Below, piece after piece: positions 35,285 to 43,413 of a stretch of 64,000 nt of DNA (positions are counted from its first letter, which is position 1; each line of letters starts with the position of its first letter). This stretch comes from CAMCXE01 sp046347475 (GTDB lineage Bacteria > Pseudomonadota > Gammaproteobacteria > Pseudomonadales > Cellvibrionaceae): NCBI GenBank assembly GCA_046347475.1, contig JAXMGD010000003.1:62001-126000 (forward strand), written 5' to 3'. Made by a program: the position numbers and the translations under genes. Under the pieces are notes generated by a model that was given only the letters and a program-made list of their open reading frames with translations, was not told the DNA's origin and searched no databases.

Positions 35285-36466
35285 TTAAATTGAAATCGCA
35301 AAAAATTGCGCTTTTAAATAAGCCGTCTCCACAATCGCCGGGTGAATAGGATGATCTGGCCCCTGCCCGCCTGTCCAAATTAATTGCGCGTTGCGATCAT
35401 TGGCTCTGGCCGCGCCGCGCACTAAATCCGTTAACACGGCATTTTCCAGCGGCATGGAGCAAGAGGCAGAGACTAAAAGGCCGTCTTTTTCCAACAGGCG
35501 CACGGCCAATTCATTAATGTGGCGATAGGCCGCTTCACCGGCTTTTTGATCTTTACGTTTTTTAATAAACGCCGGTGGGTCTAACACCACCACATCAAAT
35601 TTTTCACCTTCCGATAACAGATTTTTTAATACCTCAATCGCTTTACCCTTATGGGTGGCAACTTTGCCGCTCACACCATTAAGCTCAGCATTGCGCCGCG
35701 CACCCTCCAGTGCAGAGCCTGAGGCATCCACCAGGCTCACCTGCTCGGCGCCTGCCACCGCTGCTTGAATACCCCAGCTGCCCAAATAACAAAAAACATC
35801 TAGCACCCGCTTGCCTCGGCAGAGCGGTGCTAAAAATTGCCGGTTCACCCGGTGATCATAAAACCAACCGGTTTTTTGCCCGGTGAGGGCAGGAATTTCA
35901 AAGGGCACACCATTTTCTTCTAAGCGCAACACCTCCGGCACCTCACCAAGAGTGGAGAGTTGCTCAGGTAGATCCTCCAGCTCGCGGGCCGAATGGTCAT
36001 TGCGCAGCACAATACCCTTGGGCTTAATGACCTTTTGCAGCGCGGCAAGAATAGGTTCGGCCATTTGATCTATGCCCGCTGAGGCCATTTGCACCACACA
36101 ATAATCGCCGTAGCGATCCACCACCAGGCCCGGTAAAAAATCCGCATCGCCATAAATTAAGCGGTAGAAAGGTTTGGCAAAACAGCGCTCGCGCAGGCGC
36201 AATGCCCGCTCAATGGCTTTGACAAAAAAGGCGGTATCAATTTTGGCGTCCACCTGGCGGCTCAAGAGGCGGCCGCAGATGAGTGCTTGTGGGTTGACGT
36301 AAGCGGTGCCGAGGGGAGCGCCGCTATGGGTGAACACGTTGACCAGTTGGCCTGCGCTAAGGCCCTTCAGGGGCGAGCGGTGCACGTCGATTTCATTGGA
36401 GTAGAGCCATAGGTGGCCGCGTTTAATACGGCGGTCGGCCTGGGCATTTAAAAACACGTCGATCAT
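35285..36466 (-). CDS. rlmI: 23S rRNA m5C1962 methyltransferase RlmI
   Basis: The ATG at 36466 yields 393 residues, close to E. coli RlmI (396). The open frame continues upstream through the divergent gene and is rejected there. The N-terminal PUA domain contains RRIKRGHLWLYSNEI. The Rossmann methyltransferase has VLDVFCYLGSWGIQAA, LVDAS, VVLDPPAFIKKRKDQ and SASCS with the catalytic Cys. It uses SAM to methylate a cytosine in 23S rRNA. It is divergent from the HDOD gene. Confidence 0.93.
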   Translation of the reverse strand: MIDVFLNAQADRRIKRGHLWLYSNEIDVHRSPLKGLSAGQLVNVFTHSGAPLGTAYVNPQALICGRLLSRQVDAKIDTAFFVKAIERALRLRERCFAKPFYRLIYGDADFLPGLVVDRYGDYCVVQMASAGIDQMAEPILAALQKVIKPKGIVLRNDHSARELEDLPEQLSTLGEVPEVLRLEENGVPFEIPALTGQKTGWFYDHRVNRQFLAPLCRGKRVLDVFCYLGSWGIQAAVAGAEQVSLVDASGSALEGARRNAELNGVSGKVATHKGKAIEVLKNLLSEGEKFDVVVLDPPAFIKKRKDQKAGEAAYRHINELAVRLLEKDGLLVSASCSMPLENAVLTDLVRGAARANDRNAQLIWTGGQGPDHPIHPAIVETAYLKAQFFAISI

Positions 36467-36560
36467 AAGGGCACCTGTACACAAACCCGCGAGTATAGCC
36501 GCTTCCCCCCAGGCCAAAGCAAATATAGGGAAGACTGCTACACTCAAACGAGGATCCTTT

Positions 36561-37454
36561 TTGAACCCATTCCCCATGAGTGCAGAGTTAACCCAGGAGC
36601 AGATTTCGCAGATACTGCAGGGCATCACCATTCCGCCCCAGCCTCAGGTGATGGTGGATTTACAAATGGAACAGTGCTCACCCAGTTGCAGTATCGACGC
36701 TATAGCGCGGCTCATCAGCCAGGATGTGGGCCTCTCCGGTAGTATTTTAAAAACCGTCAATTCGCCCTTTTTTAAACACAGCAATAAGATTACCTCTATT
36801 CACCAGGCGGTCAATTTATTGGGCGTCAATTCTGTGGTTAACCTGGTAAACGCCCAATCCATTCGCGGCGCCCTCTCCGACGACGATATTATTGCCCTCG
36901 GCCGCTTTTGGGACAGCGCCATGGACGTGGCCATGACCTCCGCCACTATTGCCAAACACATAGGCTTTCCCTACCCCGATGAAGCCTACACCTTAGGTTT
37001 ATTCCACAACTGTGGCATTCCTTTATTGAGGGTGCGATTTAAAAATTACGGCGATATCCAAATAGAGGCCTACGCGCGCCCAGATCAATCCATAACCGCG
37101 ACCGAAAACCATTTAATCCGCACCAACCATGCGGTGGTGGGTTATTACGTGGGAAAAAGTTGGAATTTGCCGCGCTATTTATGTGAGGCAATTCACGAGC
37201 ATCATCAGGTGGAAAAAACCTTTGCCGATGAACACGCCGATGGCCGCAAAAAAACGCTATTAGCCATTTTAAAAATGGCCGAACATATTTGTGCCAGTTA
37301 CAAAATCATTGGCAAACAAGAAAAAGATCACGAGTGGGCGCGCATTGGGCAAACCATTTTAATTTATGTCGGCCTAACCGAATACGACTTTGAAAATATC
37401 ACCGCCCTGGTGAGCGAAATGGGTCTTGGCAGTTCGGATTTTTGTAGTTTTTAA
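36561..37454 (+). CDS. HDOD-domain protein
   Basis: The 297-residue protein covers an HDOD domain at ~15-215 with QVMVDLQM, LISQDVGLSGSILKTVNSPFF, SIHQAVNLLGVNSVVNLV and LGLFHNCGIPLL. HDOD domains lack the paired HD metal residues of phosphohydrolases and act in signalling or scaffolding. The start is the TTG at 36561 (AGGA six bases upstream) or the ATG at 36576. It stands alone, and a MITE copy begins 13 bases after its stop. Confidence 0.85.
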   Translation: MNPFPMSAELTQEQISQILQGITIPPQPQVMVDLQMEQCSPSCSIDAIARLISQDVGLSGSILKTVNSPFFKHSNKITSIHQAVNLLGVNSVVNLVNAQSIRGALSDDDIIALGRFWDSAMDVAMTSATIAKHIGFPYPDEAYTLGLFHNCGIPLLRVRFKNYGDIQIEAYARPDQSITATENHLIRTNHAVVGYYVGKSWNLPRYLCEAIHEHHQVEKTFADEHADGRKKTLLAILKMAEHICASYKIIGKQEKDHEWARIGQTILIYVGLTEYDFENITALVSEMGLGSSDFCSF

Positions 37455-37465
37455 TCCCCGCCACC

Positions 37466-37653
37466 TAACAGCTTGTTGAAACACGTTGGCGGAGACGGCA
37501 AGGCAAATTTGGCGAAAAAACCGGACGACTGCATGGATGCAGGAGGTAGAGCAACGCAGGAGCAATTGCCGAGTTTACATTCAGTAAATGAGGATTTTTT
37601 CGCCAAATATAACGCCGCCAGACATAGCAAGGTAGTATTTCAACACGCTGCTA
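37466..37653 (+). repeat. MITE-like palindromic repeat, copy D (long variant)
   Basis: The element (37468-37651) is bordered by TA on both sides. It has terminal arms CAGCTTGTTGAAACAC and GTATTTCAACACGCTG and the internal arms AAATTTGGCGAAAAAA and TTTTTTCGCCAAAT. Compared with copy B it has about 45 extra bases (~37521-37568) in its middle, including the palindrome CTGCATGGATGCAG (37529-37542). The short frame through it is incidental. Confidence 0.8.
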
Positions 37654-37656
37654 AGC

Positions 37657-37702
37657 CCTTAATAACTCGGCGACACAGTAGATCACTCTAATTTATTGAG
37701 CT
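37657..37702 (-). repeat. Multi-hairpin mosaic repeat, partial copy
   Basis: CTTAATAACTCGGCGACACA then GTAGATCACTCTAATTTATT resembles the first ~45 bases of the 11491 copy (CTATTAACCCGGCGAC plus the GATC hairpin). The rest is missing. It directly follows MITE copy D. The remaining gap to 37764 shows nothing. Confidence 0.45.
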
Positions 37703-37764
37703 ATAGCCCCGGCAATTAAAATATCTCAACCCGTTGCACAATACCGGTGTTCCGGCAGGCGACA

Positions 37765-38076
37765 TTACTCGCGGTCTGTGTTGCGGATCGCCGTGACTTC
37801 ACCCATTTGAAATTCAATCTCCGCGCCCAGCTGACCGGCACCGCGGTTATAGCGCCAAATATCTACACGGGTGCAGTCTTGGTTGGCCGTGGCAGAATTC
37901 GTCTTGGTTTGTGCGCTGGGCTTACAGTAAGAATCCGTTGACGCCGGTGCGCCGCATATTTGCTCTACGCTACCTTTTGAATCACCGCTGGAAATTAATT
38001 TTGAACCGCAGCGTAAACTATCGGCATGGCTGTGGGCGGCGCACAAAAATAAACTGAGCGCTAAAAGCTTGTTCAT
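37765..38076 (-). CDS. Small periplasmic DUF2845-like protein
   Basis: I chose ATG 38076 (103 residues) with AGGA eight bases upstream; a TTG two codons earlier is unlikely. A signal peptide (MNKLLALSLFLCAAHSHA) is followed by DSLRCGSKLISSGDSKGSVEQICGAP. This is the DUF2845 pattern, where a short repeat binds near paired cysteines. The C-terminus has RVDIWRYNRGAGQL, also a family feature. Function is unknown. It is expected in the periplasm with disulfides. Confidence 0.8.
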   Translation of the reverse strand: MNKLLALSLFLCAAHSHADSLRCGSKLISSGDSKGSVEQICGAPASTDSYCKPSAQTKTNSATANQDCTRVDIWRYNRGAGQLGAEIEFQMGEVTAIRNTDRE

Positions 38077-38261
38077 AAGCAAATCCTGTAATGTTGAGGT
38101 GATGGTAGTTTCAGTGCCAGATCTAAAAAAGCCAAAATCCGCCTAGGGTTATTATCAACAGCATACATGACTTTGGCTTTAAGCCTGATCCTAAGCATCT
38201 CAATCTGAATATCGGCTAAACCAAGCTAGCTGGATAATATAAACGCGCACAATGCACGTTA

Positions 38262-38389
38262 TTATTAACCCGGCGACATTTCGTGCCGGGTTAATAAGTG
38301 CGACACGGATGGCGCACCTGCGGCTTAAGCCGCCGCGAGCCCCCTTAAAACAAACAGATTCACGTATCGACGCGGGTTTTAGCGGGGGA
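38262..38389 (+). repeat. Multi-hairpin mosaic repeat, copy truncated at the ppk1 3' end
   Basis: In forward order it shows TTATTAACCCGGC against GCCGGGTTAATAA (38262-38297). A variant of the GC-rich stem (GTGCG..CGCAC) and GCGGCTTAAGCCGC (about 38321-38335) follow. Then come CCCCCTTAAAAC against GTTTTAGCGGGGG up to 38389. The last hairpin is missing because ppk1 ends here. The stop codon of ppk1 immediately follows the third stem. Confidence 0.8.
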
Positions 38390-40489
38390 TTAATTTTGCA
38401 CGCCGGCCAACAGGCGGATCAATTCCATTTGGGCGGCTGGCCCATCTTGCTCTACCCGCTGGTATTGGCCGGATTCCGTTTGCACCCAACGCTGTTTGCC
38501 ATCGTTAAGGTACAACTCCAGCTCGGATAACACCCGCGCACTTAAGGCCTGATCTTCAATGGGAAAACACACTTCCACTCGACGATTTAAATTGCGCTCC
38601 ATTAAATCGGCACTGGCGCAATAAACGCCGCTGTTGGCAAAATAATACACGCGAGCATGCTCTAAAAAACGCCCCACAATGGAGTAGACGTGAATATTAT
38701 CGGAGATGCCTTCAATGCCGGATTTTAAACAACACATGCCGCGCACAATTAAATCAATCTTGACTCCAGCTTGGCTGGCTTTGTACAGGCTGTGAATAAT
38801 TTTGGGCTCAGTTAGGCCATTGCATTTAAATACAATGCGCGCAGGCTTGCCCTCTTGCGCCGCTTTTATTTCATTCTCAATGAATTTAACTAGCTGTCGT
38901 TTTAGGGTAAACGGCGCATGAAAGAGTTTTTGCATCCGCTCGGTTTTACCCATGCCGGTGAGCTGGTGAAAAATACGGTGTACATCTTCACCGATCATAT
39001 CATCGGCGGTTAATAAGGAATAATCCGTATACAAATGGGCATTCACCGCGTGGTAATTACCGGTACCCAAATGGCAGTAGCGTTTGTATTGGTTGTGCTC
39101 CCGGCGCACCACCAAAATCATTTTGGCGTGGGTTTTATAACCCACTACACCGTACACCACCACCGCACCGGCCTCTTGCAAACGGCTGGCGAGTTCTAGG
39201 TTTTCCTCTTCATCAAAGCGCGCGCGCAATTCCACCACCACAGTCACTTCCGTACCGCTGCGCGCCGCATCCACAAGGGCGTCCACTATGGCGGAGTCAT
39301 TGCCGGTGCGGTAAAGGGTTTGTTTAATGGCGACGACTTGCGGGTCTTTGGCGGCTTGACGTAAAAATTGCACCACGGGCGCAAAGGATTCAAACGGGTG
39401 CAGCAATAAATAATCTTTTTTGCTGATGGCTTCAAAAATATTGTCTTTGCGGTGAAAGCCTTTGGGAATGCTGGGAATTAAAGGCGGGAACCGCAAATCC
39501 GGCCGGTTGACCATCATGGGTAAACGCATCAAGCGCTTTAAATTTACCGGGCCGTTGACGCGGTATAAATCGTCTTCGGTAAGGCCAGTCTCACGCAATA
39601 AATAATCGGTAATTTCTTTCGGACAGTTATCGGCCACTTCGATGCGCACGGCGGTGCCGAAGCGGCGCGAGTGTAATTCGCCGCGCAGCGCGCGGGCTAA
39701 ATCAGCGGCGCCTTCTATGTCCACATCCAAATCCGCATTGCGGGTGATGCGAAATTGATAACAACCTTTTACGGTCATGCCGGGGAACAATTTGCCGGTG
39801 TGGGCGTGAATAATGGAAGATAAAAACACAAAATCGTTGCCACTATTTAAGTGCGGCGGCAGGGGGATAAAACGCGGCAAGGAGCGCGGCGCGGGCACAA
39901 TGGCCAGGCCCAAATCCCGCCCAAAAGCGTCTTTACCCGACAGCGACACCATAAAATTAAGGCTTTTATTCACCAAGCGGGGGAAGGGGTGCGCAGAATC
40001 AAGGCCGATGGGGCTTAATACGGGCACTAATTCTTTTTGAAAATACTCCTCCACCCAAGCGCTGTGTTCAGCGGTCCATTGGTTGCGGCGAATAAAACGA
40101 ATACCTTGTTTTTGTAGTTCTGGCACCAGCACATCGTTAAGGATTTGATATTGGTGATCAACGATGCGGTGGCAAATTTCGCTGATGAGTTTAAGGCTCT
40201 CCTTAGCTTGCATGCCGTCAAGGCCAGACATTTCGCGCTGGTATTTGATGCTCTGGATTAAGCCTGCCACGCGAATTTCAAAAAATTCATCTAGGTTAGA
40301 GCTGAAAATTAATAAAAAATTAAGGCGCTCAAGTAGCGGGTGGCTTTCATCGAGGGCTTGTGCCAGCACCCGCTGATTAAAATACAGATGGCTTAGTTCG
40401 CGGTTTAAATAATAACGCGGCGCATCAAAGTTGTGCCCGTCGGCTTCTAAGCCTGGCAGTTCCTGGGATAAATCGGGCATTTCGGACAT
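38390..40489 (-). CDS. ppk1: Polyphosphate kinase 1
   Basis: The 699-residue protein has the usual length for Ppk1. It has the N-terminal RELSHLYFNQRVLAQA, the ATP-site region HPFESFAPVVQFLRQAAKDP, VVAIKQTLYRTG, the catalytic-His region YKTHAKMILVVR, and RNLNRRVEVCFP near the end. It polymerises the gamma-phosphate of ATP into inorganic polyphosphate at the membrane and works through a phospho-histidine intermediate. GAGG precedes the ATG. It is not next to ppx. The downstream end meets a mosaic repeat. Confidence 0.96.
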   Translation of the reverse strand: MSEMPDLSQELPGLEADGHNFDAPRYYLNRELSHLYFNQRVLAQALDESHPLLERLNFLLIFSSNLDEFFEIRVAGLIQSIKYQREMSGLDGMQAKESLKLISEICHRIVDHQYQILNDVLVPELQKQGIRFIRRNQWTAEHSAWVEEYFQKELVPVLSPIGLDSAHPFPRLVNKSLNFMVSLSGKDAFGRDLGLAIVPAPRSLPRFIPLPPHLNSGNDFVFLSSIIHAHTGKLFPGMTVKGCYQFRITRNADLDVDIEGAADLARALRGELHSRRFGTAVRIEVADNCPKEITDYLLRETGLTEDDLYRVNGPVNLKRLMRLPMMVNRPDLRFPPLIPSIPKGFHRKDNIFEAISKKDYLLLHPFESFAPVVQFLRQAAKDPQVVAIKQTLYRTGNDSAIVDALVDAARSGTEVTVVVELRARFDEEENLELASRLQEAGAVVVYGVVGYKTHAKMILVVRREHNQYKRYCHLGTGNYHAVNAHLYTDYSLLTADDMIGEDVHRIFHQLTGMGKTERMQKLFHAPFTLKRQLVKFIENEIKAAQEGKPARIVFKCNGLTEPKIIHSLYKASQAGVKIDLIVRGMCCLKSGIEGISDNIHVYSIVGRFLEHARVYYFANSGVYCASADLMERNLNRRVEVCFPIEDQALSARVLSELELYLNDGKQRWVQTESGQYQRVEQDGPAAQMELIRLLAGVQN

Positions 40490-40657
40490 GGTTTACCTCT
40501 ATACAGCGCACCTGAAATCCAGGCCATCATAAGCTCTAGGCTGCCTAAGTTTTATGACACTTTTGTGGCAGACCATTACCCTGTGCGCCTCTATAAGACC
40601 AAAACCGGCCGTCAAAGCGGGCCGCTTGTGAGCGCGTAAGGTGTGGGCAAGGGGCCC

Positions 40658-41032
40658 CTAAGCGGGGTTGCCTGCTTTAAGTGTAGCTAAAAGCTGCTGA
40701 TAAGCCTCTCTGTCTTGGGCCTTAAGCTTGGCCATATCGCGCTCGATACGGCTGACCAACTGCTCTTTTGTTTTGGCCTTCACCTGTTCAATGTCCGCAT
40801 GCAGCGCGCGCAGTTGTTCAATTGCAGGTTCATGCCGCCCCTCTGCCAACACCAGCAAGGCTTCGGTAATGCGGTTTAGCTGGGTGCCGTAGCTTGCGGT
40901 CTCAGCAATAATTTTTTGCTCCAGGTTTTTATCGCCAGCGAAATTAATTTCATAATTAGGCGAAAACCAACTGGTGACTGGGCTGATGCTTTGGTCAAAA
41001 AAACGAAAGGGAAAATCAAAAAAATTATTCAT
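40658..41032 (-). CDS. Small helical protein of unknown function
   Basis: I chose ATG 41032 (124 residues, start MNNFFDFPFRFFDQ), which has GAGGA about ten bases upstream. The frame remains open through a repeat element farther upstream. After an aromatic N-terminus the protein is largely helical and charged, with coiled-coil-like EQVKAKTKEQLVSRIERDM. There is no signal peptide or recognised domain. It looks superficially like a phasin, but I do not claim that. A short MITE copy lies 19 bp before the start and could carry its promoter. Confidence 0.55.
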   Translation of the reverse strand: MNNFFDFPFRFFDQSISPVTSWFSPNYEINFAGDKNLEQKIIAETASYGTQLNRITEALLVLAEGRHEPAIEQLRALHADIEQVKAKTKEQLVSRIERDMAKLKAQDREAYQQLLATLKAGNPA

Positions 41033-41049
41033 TACAGCGTCCTCCTGCA

Positions 41050-41134
41050 TAGCAGCGTATTGAAATACCTTGGCAGCACACTCTGGCAATTAAACGCCAG
41101 CAGGCCTAACCAGATAGTATTCAACACGCCGATA
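41050..41134 (-). repeat. MITE-like palindromic repeat, copy E (deleted)
   Basis: TA (41050-41051) and TA (41133-41134) border an 81-bp remnant. It has the arms GCAGCGTATTGAAATAC and GTATTCAACACGC, with a shortened middle that keeps only TCTGGCA..TAAACGCC. Confidence 0.6.
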
Positions 41135-41143
41135 GATCAATCA

Positions 41144-41382
41144 TCTCTCATTAACCTGACGCGGGTTAATCATTGCGGCTTGTAACCGCACGCCCCGCTA
41201 AAACCAGGCACTATTTATCGTCGGTCGTTTTATTAATCCTGCGACATTTGGTGTCGGGTTAATAACTGCGGCGTAAGCCGCCGGAAGTCCCGCTAAAATA
41301 AGCAGGTTCACCTATCTGCACCGGTTTAGCGGAGCGAAGACAATATAGATCGGGAAGATCTATATTGTCACCGGGTTAATAG
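41144..41382 (+). repeat. Multi-hairpin mosaic repeat: one partial then one complete copy
   Basis: 41144-41207 is a partial copy: an imperfect TTAACC..GGTTAA stem, a GCGG..CCGC stem, then CCCCGCTAAAAC. 41230-41382 is a complete forward copy. It contains TTATTAATCC..GGGTTAATAA (41230-41265), GCGGCGTAAGCCGCC, CCCGCTAAAA..GGTTTAGCGG and GACAATATAGATC against GATCTATATTGTC (41339-41369). It closes with CCGGGTTAATAG. The order matches the reverse complement of 11491-11666, without the GTGCTGCAT hairpin. Confidence 0.85.
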
Positions 41383-41394
41383 TGGCGAATGGGG

Positions 41395-41850
41395 TTAGTG
41401 CTCTAAATTCACCAGGCCTTTTTCGTTCACCCTAAAATCCGGCAAAACGCCGGTTGAATCAAAGGTGGCATTTAATTGATAACTAATAGTGGGGTGGTCG
41501 CTCACTAATAAACTGGCCAATACAGCTCCTGCACTGATCAAATTCGCGCTTACCGGCAATTCGATGTAGGTATCGCTATAGGCCTTAAGCCGGGGAATAT
41601 CGGTTGCGTTGCCGGAAAAAACATCAAACCCATTTAAACGCACTTGATATTGCAAGCCAGCAATCGGCAGGGCCATTTTGTTGGGGTTGGTCACTTTAAG
41701 TTTTAACAAAAATAACTGCTCAAAACCCTGCCGCTCAAGGACAATTAGATTGCTCAGTTGAACCTCTGGCTGTTGGAATTTCGCGAGCGGGTTACAGGCG
41801 CTCAGCAGGGTAGCGGCGAGGACAATTGCAGCACTGGCGATTTTTTTCAT
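41395..41850 (-). CDS. LEA type 2 (WHy-domain) lipoprotein
   Basis: The 151-residue protein begins with MKKIASAAIVLAATLLSAC, a lipobox with Cys19. The rest is a single WHy/LEA-2 domain: LKVTNPNKMALPIAGLQYQVRLNGFDVFSG matches the conserved 'N.N.....I....Y.V...G'. Bacterial members are small envelope lipoproteins of uncertain role, possibly in desiccation or stress. It lies downstream of another lipoprotein gene on the same strand, with a terminator between. Confidence 0.85.
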   Translation of the reverse strand: MKKIASAAIVLAATLLSACNPLAKFQQPEVQLSNLIVLERQGFEQLFLLKLKVTNPNKMALPIAGLQYQVRLNGFDVFSGNATDIPRLKAYSDTYIELPVSANLISAGAVLASLLVSDHPTISYQLNATFDSTGVLPDFRVNEKGLVNLEH

Positions 41851-41862
41851 AACTTAGAACCG

Positions 41863-41890
41863 AAATAAAAAACCCGGCGCAAGCCGGGTT
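41863..41890 (-). terminator. Rho-independent terminator on the minus strand
   Basis: AACCCGGC and GCCGGGTT pair (41871-41890). Read on minus, the stem is followed by a T-rich tract (complement of AAATAAAAAA). It lies 9 bp beyond the lipoprotein gene that ends at 41899. Confidence 0.85.
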
Positions 41891-41898
41891 TGGTTGAC

Positions 41899-42339
41899 TT
41901 AACCACGGGCAGGCTCAAGGATGGGCTGCACCTGCACATTCGGCGCGGTGATATCCACTTTTTGGCCTAATTCGCGCTCTAATGCCGCTTCAATAGAGGC
42001 TTTGGTGACAGGGCCATTGAGGGTGATTTTTTTCATGCCCGCCAATTCATCCGCCTGTATAGGTTGGCCTGGCTCCATCGCCGCGAAGTGACGGCGCTTG
42101 CTGCCACCACCGCCGCCACCTCCGGTGTAGATACAACCGGTAGAGACATCCACGGCGAAGGCCACTATGCCAGGCACTAAAAAGAAAAATAATCCCAAAC
42201 CATCCAACAGCACTATGACGGGGTCTAGGTTGCCGCCTTTTGAGCCCTGGCGCTCAGGGTGTAAAAGCAAACCGCAACCGGTGGTGGACTGCAGAAATGC
42301 CGCCAAGCCCAACACCATCACACATTTTTTTAACCGCAT
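41899..42339 (-). CDS. Small putative lipoprotein with inner hydrophobic segment
   Basis: ATG 42339 follows GAGGAG with seven bases spacing (146 residues). The N-terminus is a lipoprotein signal ending in STTGC. A hydrophobic stretch, VILLDGLGLFFFLVPGIVAFAVD, precedes TGCIY and a seven-glycine run. This 'DxxxxLLDxxGLxFFLVPGxxAFAVDxxTGxIY' pattern occurs in an uncharacterised family of proteobacterial lipoproteins. The C-terminal 50 residues look like a small folded domain. Function unknown. Confidence 0.7.
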   Translation of the reverse strand: MRLKKCVMVLGLAAFLQSTTGCGLLLHPERQGSKGGNLDPVIVLLDGLGLFFFLVPGIVAFAVDVSTGCIYTGGGGGGGSKRRHFAAMEPGQPIQADELAGMKKITLNGPVTKASIEAALERELGQKVDITAPNVQVQPILEPARG

Positions 42340-42398
42340 ATTTGCGCTCCTCAACAGGCTGATTTAATTAACGATTGATACAAAAAAGCATCTTAGCC

Positions 42399-42470
42399 TA
42401 TTCCCCCGACGACAAAACAGATCGCCGTGATCTATTTTGTGGAAGCCTCGCTAAAACAGATGGTGGTGTG
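42399..42470 (-). repeat. Multi-hairpin mosaic repeat, partial copy
   Basis: GACAAAACAGATC against GATCTATTTTGTG (42411-42441) is the GATC hairpin, followed by CCTCGCTAAAACAGAT, half of the next hairpin, then divergence. The orientation equals that of 11491-11666. Confidence 0.6.
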
Positions 42471-42581
42471 TGCATCGCCGTGTATTGCAGGGCCAGGTCT
42501 ATCTTATTAAACCGACGCTAACATCCATTGAGTTAACCCAAGTCGCTTCTAAACGCAGCGGTGAAGCGTTTTTGGCCTGTT

Positions 42582-42827
42582 TTATTGATGGGCCTGTTCC
42601 TGCTCGGCCGCCTCGGCTTCGGCCTGTTTCAGCTCCTGAGCGCTCACCGCCCGAGCCGAACCCGGCGCGGCGGCCTCTATGGCGCTGGGAATGACCGGCG
42701 GCACATCCACCTCCGGTGCTTTGGGTGGCGGAGGCGGCGCTTGATGGTCGCAGCCGCTGAGGATCAGTACTGCCAGCCACACAGCCTTATGGGCCCTAGC
42801 GGCTCGCTGATATATCGGGCTCTGCAT
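42582..42827 (-). CDS. Small proline-rich lipoprotein at the end of the pqi operon
   Basis: The 81-residue protein has a signal segment KAVWLAVLILSGC with lipobox Cys26, then DHQAPPPPP and an Ala/Glu/Gln-rich tail (ELKQAEAEAAEQEQ). It begins 10 bp after the pqiC stop, in the same orientation, so it is probably the last gene of pqiABC. I do not recognise a family. It is likely anchored in the outer membrane or in the inner face of the envelope. Confidence 0.6.
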   Translation of the reverse strand: MQSPIYQRAARAHKAVWLAVLILSGCDHQAPPPPPKAPEVDVPPVIPSAIEAAAPGSARAVSAQELKQAEAEAAEQEQAHQ

Positions 42828-42837
42828 AAGTCACCGT

Positions 42838-43413
42838 TTATTGTTTGGCGCTCAGGGTGTGCGCCATATGGACGGATAATTGGTTCAGCGCTTCATTAAT
42901 TGCCGCCACGTAGGCCTCATAAGAATCCGCCGCGCAGGGCACCTCAATGCGGGTGCGCTCGGCGGCCAGGGTGCGCTCGCCGTTATCAGCGGTGAGAATA
43001 TATTTAGCCTGCAATGCGACGGTTTTACCGCGCTCGCCCGCCATTTCTTCAATGATTACGCGCACCTGGCGAGCCGGGCGCATGCGATTGTCCCAAGGGA
43101 AGGGCCAGACGGTATCGGCGCCGAGCAGGATGGATAAATTATCCGCCAGCACACGGGTAACCGACTGATTTAAATAACCGGCCCAAATATGATACTGGGC
43201 CACGGTCACTTCCTGGCCCTGGGTGAGGCTGACAACCCCCGGCTGATTGTGGCTCTCAGGCAAAAACACCGGGCCAATACCCAAACTAAAACCATAGTTG
43301 CCCAGCGGTGCGTGTGCCGCTTTGGTGTGATGCAGGGTGTAATAATGGGTTTGCTGGCTGCAGGCGGCGAGCCCTAAAAACAGCAGGCTGGTTAGTAGGT
43401 AACGAAGGATCAT
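42838..43413 (-). CDS. pqiC: PqiC-type outer-membrane lipoprotein (DUF330)
   Basis: The 191-residue protein begins with MILRYLLTSLLFLGLAACSQQ (lipobox LAAC). HYYTL then GIGPVFLPE and the C-terminal ALNQLSVHMA pattern are those of PqiC/ABC-transport auxiliary lipoproteins. PqiC forms an outer-membrane cap for the PqiB tunnel in lipid transport across the periplasm. Its start overlaps the pqiB stop by four bases. Confidence 0.9.
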   Translation of the reverse strand: MILRYLLTSLLFLGLAACSQQTHYYTLHHTKAAHAPLGNYGFSLGIGPVFLPESHNQPGVVSLTQGQEVTVAQYHIWAGYLNQSVTRVLADNLSILLGADTVWPFPWDNRMRPARQVRVIIEEMAGERGKTVALQAKYILTADNGERTLAAERTRIEVPCAADSYEAYVAAINEALNQLSVHMAHTLSAKQ

